DNA of 64,000 bases from Geodermatophilaceae bacterium URHA0031 (GTDB lineage: Bacteria; Actinomycetota; Actinomycetes; Mycobacteriales; Geodermatophilaceae). Below are positions 53,140-61,433 of the stretch, one piece after another. The first letter of the stretch is position 1; every line of letters starts with the position of its first letter. The notes beneath the pieces were generated by a model, which was not told the DNA's origin, ran no database searches, and saw only the letters and a list, made by a program, of their open reading frames with translations. Made by a program: the position numbers and the translations under genes. The stretch lies in contig JHVP01000003.1 of assembly GCA_000620205.1 (NCBI GenBank), positions 372,001 through 436,000 on the forward strand, in the 5' to 3' direction.

Positions 53140-54252
53140 CTATTTGTTCGTATCTGACGTCTGTTCCGTCTTGCGAAGCCGTGGATGGGTGGCCTTGGCG
53201 ATGACAGTGTCGGGGTCCTTGGTCCAGGTGAACGGGGTGCAGCGGCCGTTCCAGGCGCCGATGAAGCGCTGGATGGCGGCGATGAGGTCGGCCACGGTGG
53301 GGAAGTTGCCGCGGCGCAGGGCCTGGCGGGTGATGATCGAGAAGAACGCCTCGACCAGGTTCAGCCAGGAGCCCGAGGTCGGGGTGAAGTGCAGGGTCAC
53401 CCGCGGGTGGCGGGCCAGCCAGGCGCAGACCGCGGGGTGGTTGTGCGTGGCGTAGTTGTCGACCACCACATGCAGCTGCCGGCGGGGATAGGCGGCGGCG
53501 ACCTGCTTGAGAAACCTCAGGAACTCCTGGTGGCGGTGCCGGTCGGTGCAGGCCTCGGTCACCTTGCCGGTGGCCACCTCCAGCGCGGCGAACAGCGTGG
53601 TGGTGCCGTGGCGGACGTAGTCGAAGCTGGCCCGCTCCGGCGATCCGGGCCGGACCGGCAGCACCGGGGCCGTGCGCTCGAGCGCCTGCAGCTGCGGCTT
53701 CTCATCCACGCAGAGGACCACCGCGCGCTCGGGCGGATGTAGATAGAGCCCGACGACGTCGCGGACCTTGCCCTCCAGCTGCGGATCGGTGGAAAACTGG
53801 AACGTCTCTGATCGCCACGGCCGCACGCCGAAGCGGTGCCAGATCCGCGCGACCGTGACGTGCGAAATCGGTGTCCCCTCGGCCGCGAGGGAAGCAGCCA
53901 GCAGCCGCGAGGACCAGTGGGTGGCGCCGTACTGGGTCGGCGGTGCGGTGAGGGTCAGCTCCAGCACCCGATCGCGCAGCGCCTCGGGCAGCGGGGACGG
54001 TTTGCCCGGCCGCGGCAGGTCCTCCAGCCCGACCAGCCCGGACTCGGCGTAGCGGCGCCGCCAAGTGACCACCGTCGGCTCGGCGCAGCCGACCGTGGCG
54101 GCAATCTGCTTACCCGGCATCCCGTCGGCAGCCAACAGCACGATCCGGGCCCGCTCGACCTCCCGGGCCGGCGCGCCCTTGGACCGCGCCCGCCGCTGCA
54201 ACTCCCGCCGATCAGCCTCCGGAACCTCAACCGTTCGCACATGAGCGGCCAT
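53140..54252 (-). CDS. IS630-family transposase
   Basis: A 370-aa transposase. It has an N-terminal HTH region (GKQIAATVGCAEPTVVTWRRRYAE) followed by a DDE domain with D in VLCVDEKPQLQALER, D in VVVDNYATHNHP and E in GSWLNLVEAFFS, the IS630/Tc1 arrangement. It is uninterrupted and could be active. Terminal inverted repeats and a TA duplication were not identified with certainty, so the IS borders are not given. ATG 54252 is the start. Confidence 0.93.
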   Translation of the reverse strand: MAAHVRTVEVPEADRRELQRRARSKGAPAREVERARIVLLAADGMPGKQIAATVGCAEPTVVTWRRRYAESGLVGLEDLPRPGKPSPLPEALRDRVLELTLTAPPTQYGATHWSSRLLAASLAAEGTPISHVTVARIWHRFGVRPWRSETFQFSTDPQLEGKVRDVVGLYLHPPERAVVLCVDEKPQLQALERTAPVLPVRPGSPERASFDYVRHGTTTLFAALEVATGKVTEACTDRHRHQEFLRFLKQVAAAYPRRQLHVVVDNYATHNHPAVCAWLARHPRVTLHFTPTSGSWLNLVEAFFSIITRQALRRGNFPTVADLIAAIQRFIGAWNGRCTPFTWTKDPDTVIAKATHPRLRKTEQTSDTNK

Positions 54253-54320
54253 GAGGAATGGTCAACCCTCGGGCAACCGTACCTGCTCGTCATCCATGTC
54301 ATGCCCACCCAGCACCGAGG

Positions 54321-54652
54321 ATGAGCCCCATGTTCGAGCGCACCCCGCCGGCCGTCACCCCGACTACGCCCATCGGCCCCGACGTCGACCTCGAAGCCGA
54401 GGACGTCCGGCTGGTCGACGGAACCCGGCTTACCGAGGACAGGGCGGCGGAGATCGTCGATGAAGTCCGCCGCCGCGTCGGGCGACGTCCCTGACCGGCG
54501 AATCCGCCGCCTCACCACGGATCGCCTTCCGGATTACCCCGAGCGTCCGCGACCGGGCCGCTGAGATCGCCACCCGCGAGGGCAAGACCATCTCCCAGCT
54601 CGCCCGCGAGGCACTCGAGGAGCGGGTCGCCGCAGGCGAACGACGATCATGA
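54321..54652 (+). pseudogene. ribbon-helix-helix antitoxin-like gene, frameshifted
   Basis: The first frame gives VDLEAEDVRLVDGTRLTEDR and AAEIVDEVRRRVGRRP, then stop (54494). The next frame continues at once with SLTGESAASPRIAFRITPSV, then RDRAAEIATREGKTISQLAR and EALEERV, a CopG-like DNA-binding segment. One missing C near 54484 (CGACCG to CGACG) would explain the break. It lies 18 bases before the integrase and may have been its regulator, an excisionase-like factor or an antitoxin. Confidence 0.65.
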
Positions 54653-54670
54653 GGGCGAGGCGACAGAGCG

Positions 54671-55762
54671 ATGGCATCGATCGCCAGACGGCCTGACGGC
54701 ACGTACCGGCCGCGCTTCCGCGACGCGTCCGGCAAGGAGCACGCCCGGCACTTCACGCGGAAGGTCGACGCCCAGCGGTGGCTCGACGAGATGACCGCTG
54801 CGATGGTCACCGGGCAGTACGTCGACCCCGCGCCCGGCCGGGTGACCCGAGAGTACGCCGAACGGTGGCGGGCCACCCAGGTGCACCGGCCGACCACCGC
54901 CGCCCACGTCGAGACCATGCTGAGCCGCCACGTCTACCCCAGGCTCGGCGACAAACGGCTCGGCTCGGTGCTGCCCAGCGACATCCAGTCCCTCGTCAAG
55001 CAGCTGTCCCTGACCCTCGCCCCGGCGACCGTGGGGGTGGTCCACCGGATCCTCGCGGGGATCTTCAAGGCTGCCGTACGCGACCGCCGGATCGTCGCGT
55101 CACCGTGCGAGGGCACCAAGCTGCCGAAGGTCCATCGGCAACGCATCGAACCGATGACGCTCGAGGCGGTGGGGGCGCTGACCGAGGCCATGCCGGAGAG
55201 GTACCGGGCGTTGGTCACCCTCGCGGCGGGCACGGGCCTCCGGCAGGGCGAGATCTTCGGCCTCACCGTCGACCGCATCGACTTCCTGCGCCGGCAGCTC
55301 ACCGTCGACCGGCAGCTGGTCACCATGCCCGACCGTGCGCCGTACCTCGCGCCGCCCAAGACGCAGGCCTCCGTCCGAATCGTGCCACTCCCCCAGGTCG
55401 TCGTGGACGCCGTAGCGGGCCACCTCGCCACCTGGCCGACCGATCAGTTCATCTTCACCACGGAGCTTGGCGACCCGATCCGCCGCACGGCGTTCTCCGA
55501 GCGCATCTGGCACCCGGCGCTGAAGCGGGCCGGCCTCAGCGGGGTCACCATGCACGGCCTCCGCCACTTCTACGCCAGTCTGCTCATCCGGCACGGGGAG
55601 TCGATTAAGACCGTCCAGGCCCAGCTCGGGCACGCCAGCGCCGCCGAGACGCTCGACACCTACAGCCACCTCTGGCCCGACTCCGATGACCGGACAAGGG
55701 CCGCCGTTGACATCGTTCTGGGTCGAGTTGCGGACTTGGTGCGGACTGACGCCGCCCCCTGA
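54671..55762 (+). CDS. int: tyrosine-type site-specific integrase
   Basis: A 363-aa intact integrase. The N-terminal AP2-like arm-binding domain reads IARRPDGTYRPRFRDASGKE, then HARHFTRKVDAQRWLDEM. The core-binding SAM-like domain spans about 65-145. The catalytic domain has R in AGTGLRQGEIFGL, HGLRHFYASLL, QLGHASAAETLDTYSHLW with Tyr, and an intervening Lys near PPKTQASVR. It should catalyse recombination at the 28-bp repeat in rnpB. Its last codons contain the right arm-type repeats, and the stop is 26 bases from the repeat. Confidence 0.95.
   Translation: MASIARRPDGTYRPRFRDASGKEHARHFTRKVDAQRWLDEMTAAMVTGQYVDPAPGRVTREYAERWRATQVHRPTTAAHVETMLSRHVYPRLGDKRLGSVLPSDIQSLVKQLSLTLAPATVGVVHRILAGIFKAAVRDRRIVASPCEGTKLPKVHRQRIEPMTLEAVGALTEAMPERYRALVTLAAGTGLRQGEIFGLTVDRIDFLRRQLTVDRQLVTMPDRAPYLAPPKTQASVRIVPLPQVVVDAVAGHLATWPTDQFIFTTELGDPIRRTAFSERIWHPALKRAGLSGVTMHGLRHFYASLLIRHGESIKTVQAQLGHASAAETLDTYSHLWPDSDDRTRAAVDIVLGRVADLVRTDAAP
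55729..55747. repeat. two TGCGGACT direct repeats (candidate right arm sites)
   Basis: TGCGGACT at 55729 and 55740, 11 bp apart, inside the 3' end of the integrase gene and about 42-60 bp from the right 28-bp repeat. Same word and period as at 48925-48954. Confidence 0.6.
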
Positions 55763-55788
55763 GCGCGAAACCGCAGGTCAGCGGTAGG

Positions 55789-55816
55789 CGACGGACGAGT
55801 CGGCCTGTACGCCGGG
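55789..55816. repeat. right attachment repeat within the rnpB 3' end
   Basis: The 28 bases identical to 48789-48816. On the minus strand they form the end of RNase P RNA, so integration keeps rnpB intact. Confidence 0.85.
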
Positions 55817-56198
55817 TTCTGTCCCCGGGTGCCTCACGGCATCCCGATGAGCGGCCATCCATCTAGGCCTGCCGTTGCCGGCAGGCTCGAGCGGTCCACC
55901 CGCAGGCTCGGGCGGGCAGCCCTCGAACGCCTGCGCAGGACGGCGGCGAGCCGCCGTCCCTCTCGACCTTGCTCCGGGTGGGGTTTACCGAGCCACACCG
56001 GTCACCCGGTGTGCGGTGGTCTCTTACACCGCCGTTTCACCCTTACCAGTGCACGCACTGGCGGTCTGTTCTCTGTGGCACTGTCCCGCGGGTCACCCCG
56101 GGTCGCTGTTGGCGACCACCCTGCCCTGTGGAGCCCGGACGTTCCTCGGCGACGGGGTCTCCCCCGCCGACGCGACCGCCCAGCCGACTCGTCCGTCG
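55789..56198 (-). ncRNA. rnpB: RNase P RNA
   Basis: About 410 nt of bacterial type A RNase P RNA, the catalytic part of the enzyme that matures tRNA 5' ends. On the minus strand it has GAGGAACGTCCGGGCTCCAC near the 5' end, ACAGAGAACAGACCG, GGTAAGGGTGAAACGG, GGTGTAAGAGACCACC, and a 3' end ACAGAACCCGGCGTACAGG. The two ends pair perfectly over 16 bp (CGACGGACGAGTCGGC with its complement), giving helix P1 and the borders. A -10-like TAGACT lies 7 bases upstream of the 5' end. Confidence 0.95.
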
Positions 56199-56205
56199 TG
56201 CCGTC

Positions 56206-56211
56206 AGTCTA
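56206..56211 (-). promoter_or_regulatory. rnpB: -10 box candidate of rnpB
   Basis: TAGACT on the minus strand, 7 bases before the 5' end predicted from helix P1. No clear -35 was recognised. Confidence 0.5.
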
Positions 56212-56280
56212 GAGGCCCGCTGGTCTGGACGCGGACGCCGTCCCCGAGGAAGGTCGGCGTCCGTCGACCCGGGAGGCACA

Positions 56281-56925
56281 GTGGCGGAGGCGAACCGGTC
56301 CTCGCAGCTCGGCATGAGCGTCGGTCGCCTGGAGGCCTTCAGCGACGGCGTCTTCGCCATCGTGATCACCCTGCTCATCCTCGACGTCAAGGTGCCGACC
56401 GAGGCGGCGGGCCACCTCGGCCGGGAGCTCGCCGCGCAGTGGCCGCAGTACGCCGCCTACCTCTCCTCGTTCCTGATCGTGGGGACCATCTGGCTGAACC
56501 ACCATGCGGTCGTCTCCCTGCTGGCGCGCCTGGACCACGGCATCCAGGTGCACAACCTGCTGCTGCTCCTGCCGGTGAGCGTGCTGCCCTGGCCGACCGC
56601 CGTGCTGGCCGAGTACCTGCGCGACGGGACGACCGGCGACAAGCGGGTGGCGGTGCTCCTCTACGGGATCACCAGCAGCCTGATGGCGGTCGCCTTCAAC
56701 CTCATGTGGCACTACCTGCTGCGGCATCCCGAGCTCCGCCGGCCGGAGGTCACCCGGGAGTCGCTGGCCGTCCGGAACCGGCGGTTCAACATCGGGCTGC
56801 TGAGCTACCCCGTCGTCACGCTGGTCGGCCTGATCAGCGTGCCGCTGTTCCTGGTGCTCGTCTTCGCCCTCGCGGTGCTCTACCTGCTGCCGACGCCGGA
56901 GTACCGCGTCGATCACCCCCAGTAG
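56281..56925 (+). CDS. TMEM175-like potassium channel family protein (DUF1211)
   Basis: A 214-aa membrane protein with about six helices. The TMEM175 signature RLEAFSDGVFAIVITLLILDV lies near residue 16, and the family segment TIWLNHHAVVSLL near 75. Bacterial relatives form tetrameric K+-permeable channels. GTG 56281 has GGGAGG five bases upstream. The stop overlaps the convergent PIG-L gene by 13 bases. Confidence 0.9.
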   Translation: MAEANRSSQLGMSVGRLEAFSDGVFAIVITLLILDVKVPTEAAGHLGRELAAQWPQYAAYLSSFLIVGTIWLNHHAVVSLLARLDHGIQVHNLLLLLPVSVLPWPTAVLAEYLRDGTTGDKRVAVLLYGITSSLMAVAFNLMWHYLLRHPELRRPEVTRESLAVRNRRFNIGLLSYPVVTLVGLISVPLFLVLVFALAVLYLLPTPEYRVDHPQ

Positions 56926-57629
56926 AGGCCGAAGCCGACCTCGCGCCCACCGTCCTCGGTCAGGGTCGCCATGTCGATCTGCCGACGTGCCTGCTCCTCG
57001 ACCGGGTCGTCGGACAGTGCCGCCAGGTACCGGCGGTGCTCGGTGAGCGAGGCGACCGCCACCTCGACGACGGCGGAGACGTCGACGACGTGCCGCGGCT
57101 GCCCGGCGTGGACGGCGATGTACTGCACGCCCGACCACGGCGTCTCCCCCAGGTCGGGGAAGATCCACTCGTTGCCCGCGTCGGCGACCGCGTCGAGCAC
57201 CGAGCGGGTCAGCGCCCGGTGGTCCGGGGAGTTCAGCGCTCCGGGCGTGACCTCGGGCGGGGTCCAGGTGTCACCGCCGTACATGGTGACCACGAGGTCC
57301 GGCCGGTGCCGGCGGATCGCGGCGGCGAGGTCCCGGCGCAGCGGCAGCCCGGGCTCCAGCACGCCGTCCCGGTGGTCCAGGAACTCCACCTCCGCCACCC
57401 CGACGACGGCCGCCGACCGCCGCTCCTCCTCCTCGCGCAGCGGCCCGGCCTCGGCCGGGGAGAGCCCGGCGATGCCGGCCTCGCCCCGGGTGGCGAGGAG
57501 GTAGTGGACCTCCTTGCCCGCCGCGGTCCAGACCGCGACCGCGGCCGCGGCGCCGTACTCGATGTCGTCGGGGTGGGCGGCGACGACCAGCGCGCGCTGC
57601 CAGTCGTCGGGGAACGGCGAGGAGGCCAT
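56913..57629 (-). CDS. PIG-L family deacetylase
   Basis: A 238-aa zinc-dependent deacetylase of the LmbE/PIG-L family. Metal ligands are H and the Asp pair in VVAAHPDDIEYG near 18, and H in NSPDHRALTRSVLDAV. Actinobacterial members include MshB and Mca of mycothiol metabolism, but the substrate of this one is not evident. Confidence 0.9.
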   Translation of the reverse strand: MASSPFPDDWQRALVVAAHPDDIEYGAAAAVAVWTAAGKEVHYLLATRGEAGIAGLSPAEAGPLREEEERRSAAVVGVAEVEFLDHRDGVLEPGLPLRRDLAAAIRRHRPDLVVTMYGGDTWTPPEVTPGALNSPDHRALTRSVLDAVADAGNEWIFPDLGETPWSGVQYIAVHAGQPRHVVDVSAVVEVAVASLTEHRRYLAALSDDPVEEQARRQIDMATLTEDGGREVGFGLYWG

Positions 57630-57648
57630 GCGGGGAGTCTGCCCGGGC

Positions 57649-59181
57649 TCAGCGCGCGGCGGCAGGCTCCTGCGGCTCCTCCGTCGACTGCGCTGACCGG
57701 TGACCGCCGCTGGGCGCCCCGGCCCGCACCAGCCAGAACACCAGCACGCCGCCCACGAAAGCGGCCGCTGCGCAGACGAGGAACACGTCGCGCAGCCCGG
57801 CGGCGTAGGCGCTGTCCAGCAGGTCGGCCAGGCCGGCCCGCTGCTCGGCGGGCGCCGAGCCGATGAGCTGACCGGCCTGCCCGGCGGTCAGGGCCGACGC
57901 GGTGCCCGCCGGGTCCGGCGCTCCACCGTCCCGCAGGGCCGAGGTGGCCTGCGCGGTGAAGACGCTGCCGAGGACGGCCACACCGAGGGCGAAGCCGAGC
58001 TGGCGGGCGGTGTTGACCGCGCCGGAGGCCATCCCGCTGCGCTCCCGGGGCACGGTCGCCAGCGCCGCCGACGCCAGCGTCGGGTTGGCCACCCCGACCC
58101 CGATGCCGAGCACCGCGAGGCCGGGCACCAGCACCGTCCAGGACGAGTCGGCGTTGACCAGCGCGAGCAGCAGCGAGGCCACCCCGATGATGACCAGCCC
58201 GCCGCCGAGGACCAGTCGCGGCGCCATCGTCTGCAGGAACCGCCCGGCGAAGGCGGCGACCACGAAGCTGCACGCCGACAGCGGGATGAAGACCAGCCCG
58301 CCCTGCAGCGGTGAGAGCCCGAGCACCGACTGCAGCCACAGCGACGTGTACAGGCTGGCGGAGAAGGCGGCGCCGTTCAGCAGCAGCGCGCCCAGCATGA
58401 TGCCGCTGAAGGAGCGGTTGGCGAACAGCGAGACGTCGAGCATCGGTGCCCGGCGGCCGCGCTCGACCAGCACCCACGCCCCGAGGACGAGCAGGCCACC
58501 GACCAGCGGCCCCCAGGCGGCCGGCGCGCTCCAGCCGTCGGCGGCGGCCCGGACCAGGCCGAAGACCACCCCGCCGGCACCGAGGGTGAACAGCGCGATG
58601 CCCGGGACGTCGGGCCGGGGCGCGTTCGGCTGCCGGGCCTCCTGCACGGCCAGCACCGTCACCACGACCGCGAGGACGCTGATCGGCAGGTTGACGAAGA
58701 AGATCCACCGCCAGGACAGCTCGGTGAGCGCGCCACCCAGGATCGGGCCCAGCGCCGCCGCGGCGCCCACCACGGCACCCCAGACCCCGAAGGCGGTCCC
58801 CCGGTCACGACCCTCGTAGCTGGTGTTGATCAGCGCGATGGTGGTGGCCAGCATCGCCGCGCCACCGATCCCCTGGACCGCCCGGGCGACGATCAGCAGC
58901 TCCGCGTTCGGTGCCAGCCCGCAGGCCAGCGAGGCGGCCGCGAACAGCAGCAGCCCGGCGAGGTAGACCTTCCGCCGGCCGTACAGGTCGGCGAGCGATC
59001 CGGCGCCGAGCACCAGCGCCGACAGCGCGAGCGCGTAGACGTCGACGACCCACTGCAGCTGGTCGAACGACGTGCCCAGGTCCAGCGCCATGTCGGGCAG
59101 GGCGACGTTCACGATCGTGACGTCGATGAGGAGCATGAACGTGCCGGTGCAGATCGCGACCAGCGGCAACCACTTGCGCAT
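57649..59181 (-). CDS. MFS drug efflux transporter, DHA2 (14-helix) type
   Basis: A 510-aa permease like EmrB/QacA. Signatures are LLIDVTIVNVALPDMALDLG (motif D1), AGSLADLYGRRKVYLAGL (motif A) and GAVVGAAAALGPILGGALTE with WRWIFFVNLPI (motif C region). It likely exports hydrophobic compounds by proton antiport. The ATG at 59181 has only a weak ribosome site. It diverges from an Lrp-type regulator that may control it. Confidence 0.9.
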   Translation of the reverse strand: MRKWLPLVAICTGTFMLLIDVTIVNVALPDMALDLGTSFDQLQWVVDVYALALSALVLGAGSLADLYGRRKVYLAGLLLFAAASLACGLAPNAELLIVARAVQGIGGAAMLATTIALINTSYEGRDRGTAFGVWGAVVGAAAALGPILGGALTELSWRWIFFVNLPISVLAVVVTVLAVQEARQPNAPRPDVPGIALFTLGAGGVVFGLVRAAADGWSAPAAWGPLVGGLLVLGAWVLVERGRRAPMLDVSLFANRSFSGIMLGALLLNGAAFSASLYTSLWLQSVLGLSPLQGGLVFIPLSACSFVVAAFAGRFLQTMAPRLVLGGGLVIIGVASLLLALVNADSSWTVLVPGLAVLGIGVGVANPTLASAALATVPRERSGMASGAVNTARQLGFALGVAVLGSVFTAQATSALRDGGAPDPAGTASALTAGQAGQLIGSAPAEQRAGLADLLDSAYAAGLRDVFLVCAAAAFVGGVLVFWLVRAGAPSGGHRSAQSTEEPQEPAAAR

Positions 59182-59254
59182 GCGCCCACTGTGCAACGAC
59201 CCAGCGACAGTCGTGACGCCAGAACCGCGCTGGTGACGGGATCCTCCATACGAG

Positions 59255-59275
59255 AGCATCATGGTGCAGGATGCT
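59255..59275. promoter_or_regulatory. AGCATC-N9-GATGCT inverted repeat
   Basis: Perfect 6-bp arms, overlapping the start codon of the Lrp-type gene and upstream of the divergent MFS gene. Possible operator for autoregulation. Confidence 0.35.
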
Positions 59276-60278
59276 GACCGTGCTGGACGCCGTGGACCGT
59301 CAGATCGTGCACGCGATGCAGGTCGACGGTCGGGCGCCGTTCAGCCGGGTCGCGACGGTGCTCGGCGTCTCCGAGCAGACCGTGGCCCGCCGGTGGCGGC
59401 GGCTGCGCGCCGACGGCGTCGTCCGCGTGCTGGGGCTGACCACGCCGGAGGCGGCCGAGCCCAGCTGGCACATCCGGATGCGGGTCCAGCCGGCGGCCGC
59501 CGGGGCTGTCGCCGAGGCGCTGGCCCGCCGGCCCGACGTCTCCTGGGTGAGCCTGACGGCCGGAGGCGCGGAGATCACCTGCTCGACCCGGCCGCGCACG
59601 CCCCGCCAGCGGGACGCGCTGCTGCTGGACCGGCTGCCGCGCACGGTGCAGGTCATCGACCTGGCGGCGTTCTCGGTGCTGCACGCCTACGTCGGCGGCG
59701 TGTACGAGTGGACCGGCTTCGAGGACCCGCTCACCGACGAGCAGATCGCCGCACTCAGCCACGAGTCCGCGCGGATCCCTACCACCCCGGTGGCCCTCGA
59801 CCCGGAGGACGAGCTGCTGTTCGCCGCGCTCGCCACCGACGGCCGGCTCAGCTACGCCGAGCTCGCCGGGGTGACCGGCTGGTCGGAGAGCCGGGTGGCG
59901 CGGCGGGTGGAGGCCCTCCGGTCGGCCGGGGCGCTGTACTTCGACCTGGAGATCGCCAGCGAGCTGCTCGGGCACCCGGTCAGCGCGCTGCTCTGGCTCG
60001 GCGTCGCACCGGCCGACATCGCCCACGTGGGCGAGTCCCTGGCCCGGGAGCCGGAGACCGCCTTCACCGCCGTGGTGACCGGCCCGGCCAACCTGATGGT
60101 GGCGGTGACCTGCCGGGACACCGCACACCTGTACCGGTTCCTCACCGACCGGGTCGGCGCGCTGCCGGTGCGCAGCCTGGAGACCTCCACCGTGCTGCGC
60201 CGGGTCAAGCAGGCCGGCAGCCTGATGGACGGCCCGCGGCTCACCGACCCCGAGCCGCCCCCGGTCCGCGGCCGCTAG
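59271..60278 (+). CDS. Lrp/AsnC-type transcriptional regulator with two HTH-RAM units
   Basis: A 335-aa regulator with two Lrp-like halves. The first HTH is DRQIVHAMQVDGRAPFSRVA near 9-28, with GVSEQTVARRWRRLRADGVV. The second is DELLFAALATDGRLSYAELA near 185, with GWSESRVARRVEALRSAGAL. Each is followed by a ligand-binding RAM-like segment. Ligands are often amino acids. The gene diverges from the MFS pump gene. ATG 59271 has a poor ribosome site. Confidence 0.88.
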   Translation: MLTVLDAVDRQIVHAMQVDGRAPFSRVATVLGVSEQTVARRWRRLRADGVVRVLGLTTPEAAEPSWHIRMRVQPAAAGAVAEALARRPDVSWVSLTAGGAEITCSTRPRTPRQRDALLLDRLPRTVQVIDLAAFSVLHAYVGGVYEWTGFEDPLTDEQIAALSHESARIPTTPVALDPEDELLFAALATDGRLSYAELAGVTGWSESRVARRVEALRSAGALYFDLEIASELLGHPVSALLWLGVAPADIAHVGESLAREPETAFTAVVTGPANLMVAVTCRDTAHLYRFLTDRVGALPVRSLETSTVLRRVKQAGSLMDGPRLTDPEPPPVRGR

Positions 60279-60640
60279 CGCGGGCGGGGGCGGGCGACCC
60301 GCAGCGCGGCCTGGATCATCGGGACCTGGAAGGGGATCCGGACCGCGGCGACGGCCAGCCTGCGCGGTTGCCCGCGGGTGGCCCGCAGCGTCTGCGCGTG
60401 CGCGGGCAGCAGCCCGACGAACAACACGGCCGCGGCCCAGCCGCCGATCCGGCGGGTGGCGGGGACGGCGACCAGGGCCGCGGTGGCCAGCTCGGCCACC
60501 CCGCTGCCGGTCACCCACGGCCGCCCCCGGCCGAGCTCCGGCGGGATCATCCAGTCGTAGACCTGCGGCCGGACCAGGTGGAGGGCGCCACTGCCGGTCA
60601 GCCCCGCCGCGATGGCCAGCGCACGCACGTCCCTCGGCAT
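60275..60640 (-). CDS. DoxX-like small membrane protein
   Basis: A 121-aa protein with four helices and a DoxX-like layout: GLTGSGALHLVRPQVYDWMIPP, then GVAELATAALVAVP and AAAVLFVGLLPAHAQTLRA. Function is unknown. The 3' end overlaps the Lrp gene by four bases. A GTG two codons upstream is possible. Confidence 0.75.
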   Translation of the reverse strand: MPRDVRALAIAAGLTGSGALHLVRPQVYDWMIPPELGRGRPWVTGSGVAELATAALVAVPATRRIGGWAAAVLFVGLLPAHAQTLRATRGQPRRLAVAAVRIPFQVPMIQAALRVARPRPR

Positions 60641-60664
60641 GGGCACACCGTAGGCTCGCCGGTC

Positions 60665-61420
60665 GTGTCCCCTGTCGACCTGCTCATCGCCGCCGGGGTG
60701 GCGCTCCTCGCCGGTGGCATCAACTCCATCGCCGGCGGCGGGTCACTGATCCTCTTCCCGGTCCTGGTCGGGTTGGGCCTGGGCACTGTGCCGGCGAACG
60801 TCACCAACTCCGTCGCCCAGTGGCCCGGGTACATCGGCGGGGTGCTCGGCTTCCGCAGCGAGTACGCCGGCCAGCGCGGGCGGCTGATCCGCTTCTCGGT
60901 CATCGCGGTGCTCGGTGGCATCGTCGGGTCCGTCCTGCTGCTCACCACCCCGAGCGAGGCGTTCGACACCGTCGTCCCGGTGCTGGTGTTCCTGGCCAGC
61001 ATCCTGCTGGCCTTCCAGCCGATGATCACCCGACGGCTCAAGCGGCAGGAGGACGGCGGCCGGACCGGTGACCCGGCCTGGCTCTACGTCGCGCTCTTCC
61101 TGGCCACCGTGTACGGCGGCTACTTCGGCGGCGCGCTGGGCGTGATCCTGGTGGGCGTCCTCGGGCTCGGCCTGGGGCGGTTGAAGCTGGCCAACGCCAT
61201 GAAGAGCGCGATCTCGCTGGTCACCGCCTCGGTCACGGTGGTCGTGTTCGGGATCTGGGGCCCGGTCGAGTGGGCCTACGTCGCCGTCTGCGCGCCCGCG
61301 GCACTGCTCGGCGGCTTCCTCGGCGCCAAGATCGCCACCCGGATCCCGAGCACGCCGCTGCGGGTGATGATCGTCGTCTTCGGCATCGCGGTGTCGGTCT
61401 ACCTGTTCCTCCGCGGCTGA
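60665..61420 (+). CDS. TauE/SafE family membrane transporter
   Basis: A 251-aa, eight-helix protein of the sulfite/anion exporter TauE/SafE family. Typical segments are AGGINSIAGGGSLILFPVL near 15, TVPANVTNSVAQWPGYIGG near 40, and GGYFGGALGVILVG near 155 at the start of the second half. Substrates are usually sulfite or organosulfonates. GTG 60665 is the start. A divergent DoxX-like gene lies 24 bases away. Confidence 0.88.
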   Translation: MSPVDLLIAAGVALLAGGINSIAGGGSLILFPVLVGLGLGTVPANVTNSVAQWPGYIGGVLGFRSEYAGQRGRLIRFSVIAVLGGIVGSVLLLTTPSEAFDTVVPVLVFLASILLAFQPMITRRLKRQEDGGRTGDPAWLYVALFLATVYGGYFGGALGVILVGVLGLGLGRLKLANAMKSAISLVTASVTVVVFGIWGPVEWAYVAVCAPAALLGGFLGAKIATRIPSTPLRVMIVVFGIAVSVYLFLRG

Positions 61421-61433
61421 CCGGCCCGGCCCG

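Larger units (their letters stand above)
48789..55816. mobile_element. 7.0-kb integrated element inserted at the 3' end of rnpB
   Basis: The segment is bounded by an identical 28-bp direct repeat (48789-48816 and 55789-55816). The right copy is the 3' terminal P1 region of the intact rnpB gene. A complete tyrosine integrase (54671-55762) ends 27 bases from the right repeat. Short TGCGGACT repeats, 11 bp apart, lie inside both ends and resemble integrase arm sites. Cargo is a GVxG-repeat protein, an IS630 transposase and several pseudogenes. No replication or conjugation genes are seen, so it is probably a decayed or satellite-type integrative element. Confidence 0.85.

Noticed and set aside
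53120-54290. Possible IS630 terminal inverted repeats (GAGAGTTG near 53130 against GAGGGTTG on the other strand near 54260)
   Set aside because: Only eight bases with one mismatch and no flanking TA duplication; not enough to set IS borders.
48789-55816. The exact 7,000-base distance between the repeats as a meaningful packaging or design signal
   Set aside because: The interior consists of decayed genes and IS pieces, so the round number is most simply a coincidence.
55829-56212. Open frames across the rnpB region
   Set aside because: The region is RNase P RNA, with conserved RNA sequence blocks and paired ends.
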